The notes beneath the pieces were generated by a model. That model was not told where the DNA came from. It worked only from the letters and a program-made list of their open reading frames with translations, and did no database searches. From the IMG/VR virus record IMGVR_UViG_3300042465_002074, positions 1 to 28,526 of that record: a stretch of DNA of 28,526 nt. One strand, written 5' to 3'. Within the stretch, counting starts at the first letter, position 1; each line of letters opens with the position of its first letter. A program made the translations under genes and the position numbers. The DNA comes from a virus. Shown here in pieces: positions 1 to 7,704 of this stretch.

Positions 1-2
1 TC

Positions 3-458
3 CACGAAGTACCCGGCGACACCGGGGGTATGACCTACGCTGGTATTGCTAGGAACAAAAACCCGCAGTGGCCCGGCTGGGCGCTAGTGGACAAGAAAGA
101 AATGGGTGGCTCCTTAACACCTATGGTACGTGAGTTCTACCGTACAGAGTTCTGGGACAAGATGCGCGGTAACGAAATCAGTAACCAAGACGTAGCCAAC
201 ACCATCTTTAACTTTGGGGTAAATGCTGGCATGGGCATGGCTGTAAAGCTCGCCCAGCTTGTAGTTGGAGCTACACCAGACGGCGGTATTGGTGCAAAGA
301 CTATTGAGCGACTCAACCAGATCCCTGATGGCCAGCGGTTCAAGGAGCAGTATGCTTTGGCAAAGATTGCCCGCTACGTTGAGATATGCAACAAGAACCC
401 TGTGCAGGTTAAGTTCCTCAAGGGCTGGCTGAATCGCACACTGAAAGGTTTGAAATGA
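3..458 (+). CDS. Endolysin, GH108-type muramidase (5'-truncated)
   Basis: Probable lysis enzyme that cleaves the glycan strands of host peptidoglycan. The reading frame is open to the left edge, and the residues before the first ATG at 30 (HEVPGDTGG) continue into MTYAGIA. Together they form the conserved loop that follows the catalytic Glu in glycoside hydrolase family 108, so the true start and probably the catalytic Glu lie outside the window. The C-terminal part has the PG_binding_3 signature: FNFGVNAGM, then a DGGIGAKTI segment. The gene overlaps the holin by 4 nt (ATGA), a normal lysis-cassette arrangement. No signal peptide can be judged because the N-terminus is missing. The family call is from recognised motifs; activity is inferred. 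Confidence 0.85.
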   Translation, partial: HEVPGDTGGMTYAGIARNKNPQWPGWALVDKKEMGGSLTPMVREFYRTEFWDKMRGNEISNQDVANTIFNFGVNAGMGMAVKLAQLVVGATPDGGIGAKTIERLNQIPDGQRFKEQYALAKIARYVEICNKNPVQVKFLKGWLNRTLKGLK

Positions 459-892
459 GCTTGCTTGCCGTTGGATCAATTATTGAAGCCGTGGGTAAGG
501 TTGCTGGCGACCTAATTACCACCGATAAAGAAAAGATGGAGATGGAGATTGAGCAGCGTAAGCTTGATCTTGAAGAGAAGCGTATTGACCAAGCTACAGA
601 CCTAGCTCAGATTGAGGTCAACAAGATTGAAGCGGCATCATCCAGTGTGTTCGTCAGTGGCTGGCGACCCGCCATCGGTTGGATCGGTGTGGCGGCTATG
701 GGGTATCAGTTTCTGCTGTATCCGCTGTTCCAGTGGGCATGGAAATACTTGCAGGCTATGGGCTGGGTTCCTATTGGTATGGATCCTCCGCCAGTACTAG
801 ACGCAGACCAACTTTGGGTGATATTATCAGGCATCTTGGGCATTGCCGGTATGCGTTCTTTTGAGAAGACCAAAGGCGTTGCCAGTAAATAA
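455..892 (+). CDS. Phage holin, three-helix (Holin_3TMs) family
   Basis: 145-residue membrane protein expected to permeabilise the inner membrane and release or activate the endolysin. It has an N-terminal amphipathic helix (about 3-20), a charged helical stretch (about 22-60, rich in Glu/Lys), then the family hallmark EAASSSVFVSGWRPAIGW. Two hydrophobic segments follow at about 74-97 and 120-133, and it ends in GILGIAGMRSFEKTKG, the usual C-terminal LG-x-AG-x-R-x-EK pattern. The start ATG overlaps the endolysin stop, so translation is probably coupled. Length fits the family. Holin identity is from family resemblance; lysis timing is not testable here. Confidence 0.85.
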   Translation: MSLLAVGSIIEAVGKVAGDLITTDKEKMEMEIEQRKLDLEEKRIDQATDLAQIEVNKIEAASSSVFVSGWRPAIGWIGVAAMGYQFLLYPLFQWAWKYLQAMGWVPIGMDPPPVLDADQLWVILSGILGIAGMRSFEKTKGVASK

Positions 893-901
893 AGGTAGCC
901 C

Positions 902-3037
902 ATGCCATTACAAAAAATCCTGTTCAAGCCGGGCGTGAATAAAGAAAACACGCGATACACCACCGAAGGTGGTTGGTATGAGGCCGACAAGGTGCGCTTT
1001 CGTCAGGGTAATCCCGAAGTTATTGGTGGCTGGGAGCCACTGTCTGCTGGTTATTTCCAAGGCGTATGCCGTTCATTGTGGAATTGGGTGACGCTTGGTG
1101 GCGATAATTTGATTGGCGTTGGCACAAACCTTAAGTTCTACATTAACCAAGGCGGTGTTTACTATGACATCACGCCTATTCGTGCAACATCCACAATCAA
1201 TAACAACCCGTTTGCTTTAACCGCGTCAACAACAGTTACAGTAACAGACACAGATCATGGTTGCGTTACTGGGGATTTTGTAACCTTTAGCGGTGCGGTA
1301 ACTATTGGCGGTGGTGGCACAAACGTTACGGCGGCAGTACTCAATCAACAGTTTCAAGTCACAGTTTTAACAGCCAATACATACACAATTGTAATTTCTG
1401 TGACGCCAAATGCCACGGCTATTGCGGGTTCTCCCGGTGGCGGCTCTTCCGTTGTTGCAACATACCAGATTAACGTTGGCCCAGCTATTCCTGTTCCGCT
1501 TGTGGGTTGGGGTGCTGGTACTTGGGGTAGTCCTCCCCCCGCTGGCGGCACTATTGGCACATGGGGCTACGGCACAACTTCTACATCTGCTTTGCGCTTG
1601 TGGAACCAGATTAACTACGGCGAAGATTTGGTCTACGGCCCACGTTCTGGTGGCCTGTACTACTGGAATGCAACTAACGGCGTAAATACCCGTGGTGTTT
1701 TGCTCAACTCTTTGGGCGGCACAGTTACATTCACAAACGCTTCACCAACAGTGGTTACTTCTACAGTGCTGTACACAGAAGGCGCAGCGCTTCAGTTCTT
1801 GGGTGGCTCTCTCCCATCAGGCGTGTCTGCGGCAACTACGTACTATGTGTTCAATGTCAACGGCCTGACGTTTAACTTGCTTGATACAGCAGGCAACGAA
1901 ATCAGCACATCTTCCTCTGGCTCCGGCTCGGTGTCTTTGATTGTTGATGTGCCCACAGTACAGAACAACTTGGTGGTGTCTGACACCTCACGTTTTATTA
2001 TCACGCTTGGCTGTAACGACTACGGTTCTAGTGTGCTTGACCCTATGCTAATCCGCTGGTCAGCGCAAGATGACCCATACAACTGGACACCCGATCCTAC
2101 AAACCAAGCGGGGTTTATACGTATATCTCACGGCTCAAAGATTGTGGCTACTGTTCAGACTCGTCAAGAGGTTTTGATTCTTACCGACTCGGCTGCTTAC
2201 TCGCTTCAATATCTTGGCCCACCCTACGTTTGGGTGCCGCAGTTGCTTGGTGACAACATCTCCATCATGAGCCCCAACGCGGCAATTATTGCCTCCGGTA
2301 TTGTGTACTGGATGGGCGTGGACAAATTCTACTCCTACGATGGCCGTGTGCAAACGCTGAACTGTGACCTGCGCCGCTATGTGTTTGGTGACTTAAACCA
2401 AGAGCAAAGCTTACAGGTTTTCTGCGGCACAAACGAGGGCTTCAATGAAGTCTGGTGGTTCTATTGCTCGGCCAACTCCACAACGGTTGACAAGTACGTC
2501 ATCTACAACTACCTCGAGAAAATCTGGTACTACGGCACTATGGAGCGCACGGCTTGGCTTGACTCTGGTTTGCAGTCATATCCTATTGCGGCCAAGTACA
2601 CCAGCGCTACAACTTCAGGCAACCTACTTAACCACGAGACAGGCTTGAACGATGATACAACTGGAACACCTGCGGCAATCGACGCTTACATTTCATCCTC
2701 AGAGTTTGACATTGGCGACGGACACAATTTTGGTTTTGTGTGGCGTGTCCTTCCTGATCTGACCTTTGAAAATGCCGAGGCTGCGCCCAATGGCGACCCT
2801 GCCACGGTGACGATGACGTTGTATGGTTTGGCTAATTCAGGCTCCGGTGTGACAAGTTCAGCCGCCCAGCCCGTGGCTAAGAGCAATACGTACGTGATTA
2901 CCGAGCAGTTCACTGGCATGATCTTCACGCGCATGCGCGGTCGCCAGATGATCTTTAAGATTGGCTCTAACCAGCTAAATACGGCTTGGCAACTGGGCGC
3001 ACCACGTATTGATATTCGTCCTGACGGCAGGCGCTGA
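902..3037 (+). CDS. Putative tail hub / head-tail protein, beta-propeller-like (P22 gp10-like)
   Basis: 711-residue virion protein, all-beta in character. The N-terminus (KPGVNKENTRYTTEGGWYEAD, then KVRFRQGNPEVIGGWEP) is a pattern I recognise from tail or stabilisation proteins of podovirus-like phages. The middle carries propeller-like strands such as VLILTDSAAYSLQYLG and GIVYWMGVDKFYSYDG, with an FDIGDGHNFGFVWRVLPD region near the C-terminus. Two Thr/Val/Gly-rich beta modules appear inserted at about residues 100-193 and 272-353. The gene lies 9 nt after the holin and overlaps the next gene by 1 nt (TGATG). Assignment to the P22 gp10 DNA-stabilisation group is by resemblance; a generic tail tubular or baseplate role is the alternative. 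Confidence 0.6.
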   Translation: MPLQKILFKPGVNKENTRYTTEGGWYEADKVRFRQGNPEVIGGWEPLSAGYFQGVCRSLWNWVTLGGDNLIGVGTNLKFYINQGGVYYDITPIRATSTINNNPFALTASTTVTVTDTDHGCVTGDFVTFSGAVTIGGGGTNVTAAVLNQQFQVTVLTANTYTIVISVTPNATAIAGSPGGGSSVVATYQINVGPAIPVPLVGWGAGTWGSPPPAGGTIGTWGYGTTSTSALRLWNQINYGEDLVYGPRSGGLYYWNATNGVNTRGVLLNSLGGTVTFTNASPTVVTSTVLYTEGAALQFLGGSLPSGVSAATTYYVFNVNGLTFNLLDTAGNEISTSSSGSGSVSLIVDVPTVQNNLVVSDTSRFIITLGCNDYGSSVLDPMLIRWSAQDDPYNWTPDPTNQAGFIRISHGSKIVATVQTRQEVLILTDSAAYSLQYLGPPYVWVPQLLGDNISIMSPNAAIIASGIVYWMGVDKFYSYDGRVQTLNCDLRRYVFGDLNQEQSLQVFCGTNEGFNEVWWFYCSANSTTVDKYVIYNYLEKIWYYGTMERTAWLDSGLQSYPIAAKYTSATTSGNLLNHETGLNDDTTGTPAAIDAYISSSEFDIGDGHNFGFVWRVLPDLTFENAEAAPNGDPATVTMTLYGLANSGSGVTSSAAQPVAKSNTYVITEQFTGMIFTRMRGRQMIFKIGSNQLNTAWQLGAPRIDIRPDGRR

Positions 3038-3720
3038 TGTCCAAGAACAGGATTATTACCCCTGCACCACCCAACTTACCATTGGGCACGGATACGTACG
3101 AGCGCCGGTATCAGGATCAGTTTACGAACGTTTTGCGTCTTTACTTTAACCAATTACAAAACGCGTTTGGTGAGTTGTTTGGCCCAGATGGTGGCAAGTA
3201 CGTTGCGTTCCCTCACATTGCTGCATCGGATAACGCGGTTCAATATGCAACAGCGGCTAATACGCCAACCATAGTCCAGTGGAGTTCGTTAGATGCAGGC
3301 AGTGGGTTTAAGCTAAATTCAGACAACACCGCTACGGCGCAGGTTCCGGGCATCTACAAAATAACTTACAGCCTTCAGTTTGCCAATGATGACAACGCTA
3401 TTCATGATGCTATTGTCTGGCTGCGTATAGACGGCTCCACGTCCGCTGCCGACGTGCCAAATTCAACAACTATTTTTACCCTACAAGCCCGCAAAAGTGC
3501 GTTGCTTCCAAACTATGTTTGTGGCTATTCCGAAGTCGTGTTTACTTTGAACGCAGGAAATACTGTAGGTTTATGGTGGGGCACGGATCAAGCGGCCACA
3601 TCTGGCGGTGCAGACGGTATATACATTGACTACCGAGCAGCCCAAACAAGCCCTATGGCGTACCCCGCAGTTCCATCAGCAATCGGGTCAATAACATTTG
3701 TCTCTGCGCTACCAACATGA
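3037..3720 (+). CDS. Structural protein with C1q/TNF-like jelly-roll domain
   Basis: 227 residues. The N-terminal 50 (a YERRYQDQFTNVLRLYFNQL segment and GELFGP) look like an anchoring helix found in phage tail proteins. Residues about 55-185 read as a C1q/TNF-type jelly roll: GFKLNSDNTATAQVPGIYKI followed by TYSLQFAN, WLRIDG, a GYSEVVFTLNAGNTVGLWW strand pair and GIYIDYRAA. Such trimeric beta domains on phage tails usually bind receptors or decorate the tail, so a role in host adsorption is plausible. The start overlaps the preceding stop by 1 nt, and a GGCAGG stretch serves as the ribosome binding site. The C1q-like fold is judged by eye from the alternating beta pattern, not from a search. 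Confidence 0.6.
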   Translation: MSKNRIITPAPPNLPLGTDTYERRYQDQFTNVLRLYFNQLQNAFGELFGPDGGKYVAFPHIAASDNAVQYATAANTPTIVQWSSLDAGSGFKLNSDNTATAQVPGIYKITYSLQFANDDNAIHDAIVWLRIDGSTSAADVPNSTTIFTLQARKSALLPNYVCGYSEVVFTLNAGNTVGLWWGTDQAATSGGADGIYIDYRAAQTSPMAYPAVPSAIGSITFVSALPT

Positions 3721-3754
3721 TATTATCAAACAACCCCCATTTTGAGAGGCAACT

Positions 3755-6601
3755 ATGAGCCTTGCTGTACTAGCCGACCACATGGCATCAAAGGGTCGCG
3801 GCCCTGACTCGATGCTTATCCACATGTCCCCACGTGAAGTGCAGGGGCTACAAGCTTTGGCCGAGAACCACGGCGGCTCCCTTACCATTAACCCAGAAAC
3901 TGGTCTCCCTGAAGCTGGCTTCTTAGATAAGTTATTGCCAACTATTATTGGCGCTGGCCTTTCTTTTATTCCCGGCGTCGGCCCCCTGATGGCTGCTGGT
4001 ATTGTGGGTGGTATTCAAACAGTCCGCACTGGTGATATTGGCAAGGGTCTGGCCGCAGGTCTTGGTGCTTATGGCGGTGCTGGTTTAGCTCAGGGGTTAG
4101 CAACCGCTGGGGCGGCGAATATCGGTGGGGAAGCTGCGGGTCAAAGTTACTTATCCTCGGCACCCGGCGTATTAGAAGGTGCAGGTGCTGGCCTTTCTGC
4201 GGATATGGCGTTTAATTTGGCCGACTCCGGTGTTAGTTCAGTTGGCGCGGATGCAGCTCGTCAGGCTGCGGCTGAAAGAATAGCTGCGGCATCACCATTT
4301 GAGAAAATGTCTGCTGGGTTTAACTCTGCTACGTCTAGCCCTCAAGCTGCTGGTGCTTTCCTTAAAGACAACGCCAAAAACCTAATGTATGCCGCTGGCC
4401 CCATCCTTGCAGACCAAGCAGTTACGGCTAAAGGCCCACAGACTGTGACCAAACCCGGCATGATCCGCCCCTATTCTTTTGACCCCTACGGCGGTACATA
4501 TACCGCCGGAACTCCGTACGAAGCCGCGCCGACTAAGGTTGCAGATGGTGGTCTGATGGGTCTAGCCGCTGGTGGTATGGCAGGCTATGGTGATGGTGAC
4601 GATGTCCCTAGAAGAACTATTGACGGCATGGCGCAAGGTGGCATGTACGATTTTGCTCAGCGCAGTGAACCCGTTGTGCGTATGGCTAGCGGCGGTATTG
4701 CTGGGTATGCCGTAGGCGGTGCGCCCGCTATGTTGAGTGATGAACAGTTATATCAGCAGACAGGTAGTTGGGAAGCCGCAGCAGAAGCACGAGATCAACA
4801 AAACCGTGCTGCAAACATTTATGCCGATGCACAGAAACTTATGCCCCCTGCAGCTACAATAGCAGCGCCAGCCGCAGTAGCAGCCCCTGTATCAACGCCA
4901 GCTTACTTTACACAAAACCCTGATGTGGCTGCTGCGTTTACACAAAATTCTTACGGCATGACACCCGAGGCTTTTGCACAAACACACTTTGACAAATATG
5001 GTCAAGCCGAAGGTCGAACATTACCATCAGCCGCTGCTAACTACGCAGCAGCAAACAATATTAACTTGACAGGTAACATCAACCAGTGGGTTGCCGACAA
5101 CCCGTTTGCAACAGCGGCGCAAGTTACAGCCGAGGCAAATAAGTACGGTATTGCTGATACCGACATCCAAAGGGCGTTGGCCGCTAACACAAATATTTCT
5201 GATGCTGCAAGATATGCACTGACCCATAACATGGGTTTGGCTGGGCTACAACAAGGTGTTTTAGCCGCACTAAAAGCTAACCCCAACGCTACACAAGCTC
5301 AAATTGATGCTGCACAAGCACAGTATGGCTTAAGTAACGCTGATATTCAAAGCCCACTTATCCACGGCTATCAAGTAGATCCAAAACAAGATGCCGCCGC
5401 TTTAAAATACCTTTCTGATAACCCTGATGTAGCTCGATGGGTAAGTTCTGCCGAAGGGCAAGATTACGTTAAAACACACCCAGAATTTGACGCAAAAGAT
5501 ATTGCATTTACCCATTACAAACGTTATGGCGAAGCAGAAGGCCGTAAGTGGGGCGTAGATAAAGTAGTGCCGCCAATTACACCAATTACACCAATTACCA
5601 TAATCCCCGGCGTTAATGACTACGGCCTTGGTGGTACAGGTACGTCTGGGCGTCTTGAAGGTGTTTACGGCCCAGCATTACCACCCGGCGTAAGTGGTGC
5701 AGGTATAACCACTGTTAACCCTAACGGCACAATCACAACTCGGCCTAACATCCCCGGTATTCCCGAGGGTGGTTTCACGGGCATGACTAGTTTGCGTGAT
5801 GCGTACGAAAAAGGTGGTGGCAGCTTGGGAGTTAACAAAAACCTTTTTGTCCCTAAAACGCAAGATGAACTTTTTGCAAGGTACAAAAACACCGGTGGTT
5901 CTAAAGCCGCCCTTGACTATTTGATGGGTAAAACCCCTTACTCACCTACTCCATATACACCTACTGGCGAAATCCAAAAACCATATTGGGAATCTGTTGG
6001 CCGGTTCCCAGAAAACCGTAGCACTAAAAAGTACGTATTTGTAGACGGAAAGTATCAACTTAATCCTGACTATGTAAAACCCCCTTACGTGCTTGCTGGT
6101 GAGAAAGCTGCGGCGGATAAAGCGGCAGCGGCGGACAAAAAGACTACAGGAACCACCGATTTAACAAATCAAGATGAAAAACCCACATCTGATCCCGGAT
6201 CCGGTAATGAGTGGTTATGGGATTACGCTAGCAAGAAATGGTACGCTTCACCAATTCAAGTAGCTGCTGCTGGTGGTTTGATGGCTATGGCTCGTGGTGG
6301 TATGGCTCAGCAGTTCAACCTTGGTGACTACTCTGATGGTGGCCGTTTGCTTCGTGGCCCCGGTGATGGCGTGTCTGACTCCATCCCTGCAACGATTGGT
6401 AACAAGCGCCCTGCACGTTTAGCCGACGGTGAATTCGTAGTCCCCGCACGTATCGTGTCTGAGTTGGGTAATGGCTCAACCGAAGCTGGTGCTCGTAAGT
6501 TATACGCAATGATGGATCGTGTACAGAAAGCCCGCCGAGGCACAGTCGGCAAAGGTAAAGTGGCGAAGAATAGCCGCTCCGACAAACATCTTCCCGCATA
6601 A
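3755..6601 (+). CDS. Large Gly/Ala-rich virion protein with NPDV..EGR repeats
   Basis: 948 residues, function unknown. Residues about 50-120 are Gly/Ala-rich and hydrophobic (LLPTIIGAGLSFIPGVG), possibly membrane-active. GG-hydrophobic motifs recur at about 262-327 and 834-850. Two copies of a repeat of the form Y-x3-NPDVA...YG-x-AEGR occur at 384-421 and 552-597, and two copies of another (NP-x-AT-x-AQ...YG...DIQ) at 441-475 and 497-532. The C-terminus (about 868-935) has a conserved module with SDSIPATI, RLADGEFVVPA and GNGSTEAGARKLYAMMDRV, which I recognise from many uncultured phage virion proteins. A GAGAGG ribosome binding site precedes the ATG. Position between tail genes and the giant protein suggests an internal or ejected virion protein; this is inferred. 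Confidence 0.6.
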   Translation: MSLAVLADHMASKGRGPDSMLIHMSPREVQGLQALAENHGGSLTINPETGLPEAGFLDKLLPTIIGAGLSFIPGVGPLMAAGIVGGIQTVRTGDIGKGLAAGLGAYGGAGLAQGLATAGAANIGGEAAGQSYLSSAPGVLEGAGAGLSADMAFNLADSGVSSVGADAARQAAAERIAAASPFEKMSAGFNSATSSPQAAGAFLKDNAKNLMYAAGPILADQAVTAKGPQTVTKPGMIRPYSFDPYGGTYTAGTPYEAAPTKVADGGLMGLAAGGMAGYGDGDDVPRRTIDGMAQGGMYDFAQRSEPVVRMASGGIAGYAVGGAPAMLSDEQLYQQTGSWEAAAEARDQQNRAANIYADAQKLMPPAATIAAPAAVAAPVSTPAYFTQNPDVAAAFTQNSYGMTPEAFAQTHFDKYGQAEGRTLPSAAANYAAANNINLTGNINQWVADNPFATAAQVTAEANKYGIADTDIQRALAANTNISDAARYALTHNMGLAGLQQGVLAALKANPNATQAQIDAAQAQYGLSNADIQSPLIHGYQVDPKQDAAALKYLSDNPDVARWVSSAEGQDYVKTHPEFDAKDIAFTHYKRYGEAEGRKWGVDKVVPPITPITPITIIPGVNDYGLGGTGTSGRLEGVYGPALPPGVSGAGITTVNPNGTITTRPNIPGIPEGGFTGMTSLRDAYEKGGGSLGVNKNLFVPKTQDELFARYKNTGGSKAALDYLMGKTPYSPTPYTPTGEIQKPYWESVGRFPENRSTKKYVFVDGKYQLNPDYVKPPYVLAGEKAAADKAAAADKKTTGTTDLTNQDEKPTSDPGSGNEWLWDYASKKWYASPIQVAAAGGLMAMARGGMAQQFNLGDYSDGGRLLRGPGDGVSDSIPATIGNKRPARLADGEFVVPARIVSELGNGSTEAGARKLYAMMDRVQKARRGTVGKGKVAKNSRSDKHLPA
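4904..5017 (+). repeat. NPDV..EGR repeat, copy 1
   Basis: Encodes residues 384-421 of the 948-residue protein. It begins YFTQNPDVAAAF and ends KYGQAEGR. The same pattern recurs at 5408-5545. It resembles the NPDVA...HY..YG..EGR repeat seen in several large bacterial secreted or surface proteins. Confidence 0.7.
5075..5179 (+). repeat. DIQ repeat, copy A
   Basis: Encodes residues 441-475. Together with 5243-5350 it shares the pattern NP-x-AT-x-AQ, then A-x3-YG and a terminal DIQ. It sits between the two NPDV..EGR repeats, so the central third of the protein is built from two interleaved repeat families. Confidence 0.6.
5243..5350 (+). repeat. DIQ repeat, copy B
   Basis: Encodes residues 497-532 (ANPNATQAQIDAAQAQYGL, ending NADIQ). 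It matches copy A at 5075-5179 over about 30 residues. Confidence 0.6.
5408..5545 (+). repeat. NPDV..EGR repeat, copy 2
   Basis: Encodes residues 552-597, beginning YLSDNPDVARWV and ending RYGEAEGR. It is 8 residues longer than copy 1; the extra residues fall in the middle (EGQDYVKTHPEFDAKD). Confidence 0.7.
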
Positions 6602-6612
6602 GGAGCTTAAAC

Positions 6613-7695
6613 ATGGCTGATAGTTCAGTACCAACACAAATACAACAAACAAACTACGGCTTTGCGCCGGAAGTTGCGCCCTACGCACAAGACTTGCTGG
6701 GTCAAGCACAGGCATTAACTGACATTAACTACAACCCGTACATGCAGTATCAGGGTGAGCGTGTTGCTCAGTTCTCTCCATTGCAGCAGATGTCGTATGA
6801 AAATGCAGGTTTAATGCAGCCCCAAGGCCAACTGCAAGATGCAACTGCTATGGCAGGCTCTGCAGGTCTGGGTGCACTTAATACTAGCTTCACATACAAC
6901 CCACTAAATCCACAGTCTTTTACTGGCGGTACACAAGGGTCTTACAACCAAACTACTGGCGCATATACACCCGGCACTGGCACTTCTAGTCAATACATGT
7001 CCCCCTATATGGGTGAAGTTGTTGCAAGACAACAAGCCGACGCTCAACGCCAAGCTCAAATTGCTCAGCAGGCCCAAGGCGCTCAAGCTGCTCGTTCAGG
7101 TGCGTTTGGTGGCAGTGGTGACTATCTTATGCGTGCGCAAGCTGCTGGTAATTTAGCCCGTCAAAAAGGCGACATTGCTGCAACTGGACTTCAAAACGCT
7201 TATACGCAGGCTATGGGTCAGTTTAACCAAGAGCAGGCGCAGAAACAATCCGCCGCTCAACTAAACGCTCAGCAAGGTCAGTTTGGCGCGGGTCTTGGTT
7301 TGCAAGGTTTACAGACAGCGTTGACTGGCGCAAATACTTTAGGTCAGTTAGGCCAACAGCAGTATCAGCAGGGCATGGGCATTAACGCACTGCAAAACCA
7401 ATATGGCTTGCAGCAACAAGCGCAGATGCAAAAAGAAATTGACACCAAGTACGGTGACTATATGGCTGCGCAAAACTACCCATACAAAAACCTGTCCTTT
7501 ATGTCAGACATCATCCGTGGTGTACCACTGACTCAGACTGGCTCATCTATTTATCAAGCACCTCCTTCAACTGCGCAAAATATTACTGCGCTGGGTCTTG
7601 GTGCGGCGGGTATTAGCAAGCTGCTTGCCGGGGGTGGTGTGGCTATGTCTAACGGTGGCGGTCTCGGCGCACTTGCTTTGAACAACTTGGTCTAA
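6613..7695 (+). CDS. Gln/Ala-rich virion protein, unknown function
   Basis: 360 residues, strongly Gln/Ala-rich. The N-terminus has aromatic low-complexity sequence (INYNPYMQYQGERVAQFSPL). The centre, about 135-270, is a long predicted helix full of Q and A (VARQQADAQRQAQIAQQAQG), which could form a coiled coil or helical bundle. The C-terminus is Gly-rich (LLAGGGVAMSNGGGLGALAL) and carries the GG-hydrophobic motif shared with its two neighbours. A strong AAGGAG ribosome binding site precedes the ATG, 11 nt after the previous stop. This composition resembles internal virion proteins ejected through podovirus tails, but I do not recognise a specific family and the role is inferred from position. 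Confidence 0.55.
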   Translation: MADSSVPTQIQQTNYGFAPEVAPYAQDLLGQAQALTDINYNPYMQYQGERVAQFSPLQQMSYENAGLMQPQGQLQDATAMAGSAGLGALNTSFTYNPLNPQSFTGGTQGSYNQTTGAYTPGTGTSSQYMSPYMGEVVARQQADAQRQAQIAQQAQGAQAARSGAFGGSGDYLMRAQAAGNLARQKGDIAATGLQNAYTQAMGQFNQEQAQKQSAAQLNAQQGQFGAGLGLQGLQTALTGANTLGQLGQQQYQQGMGINALQNQYGLQQQAQMQKEIDTKYGDYMAAQNYPYKNLSFMSDIIRGVPLTQTGSSIYQAPPSTAQNITALGLGAAGISKLLAGGGVAMSNGGGLGALALNNLV

Positions 7696-7704
7696 GGAAA
7701 TATC

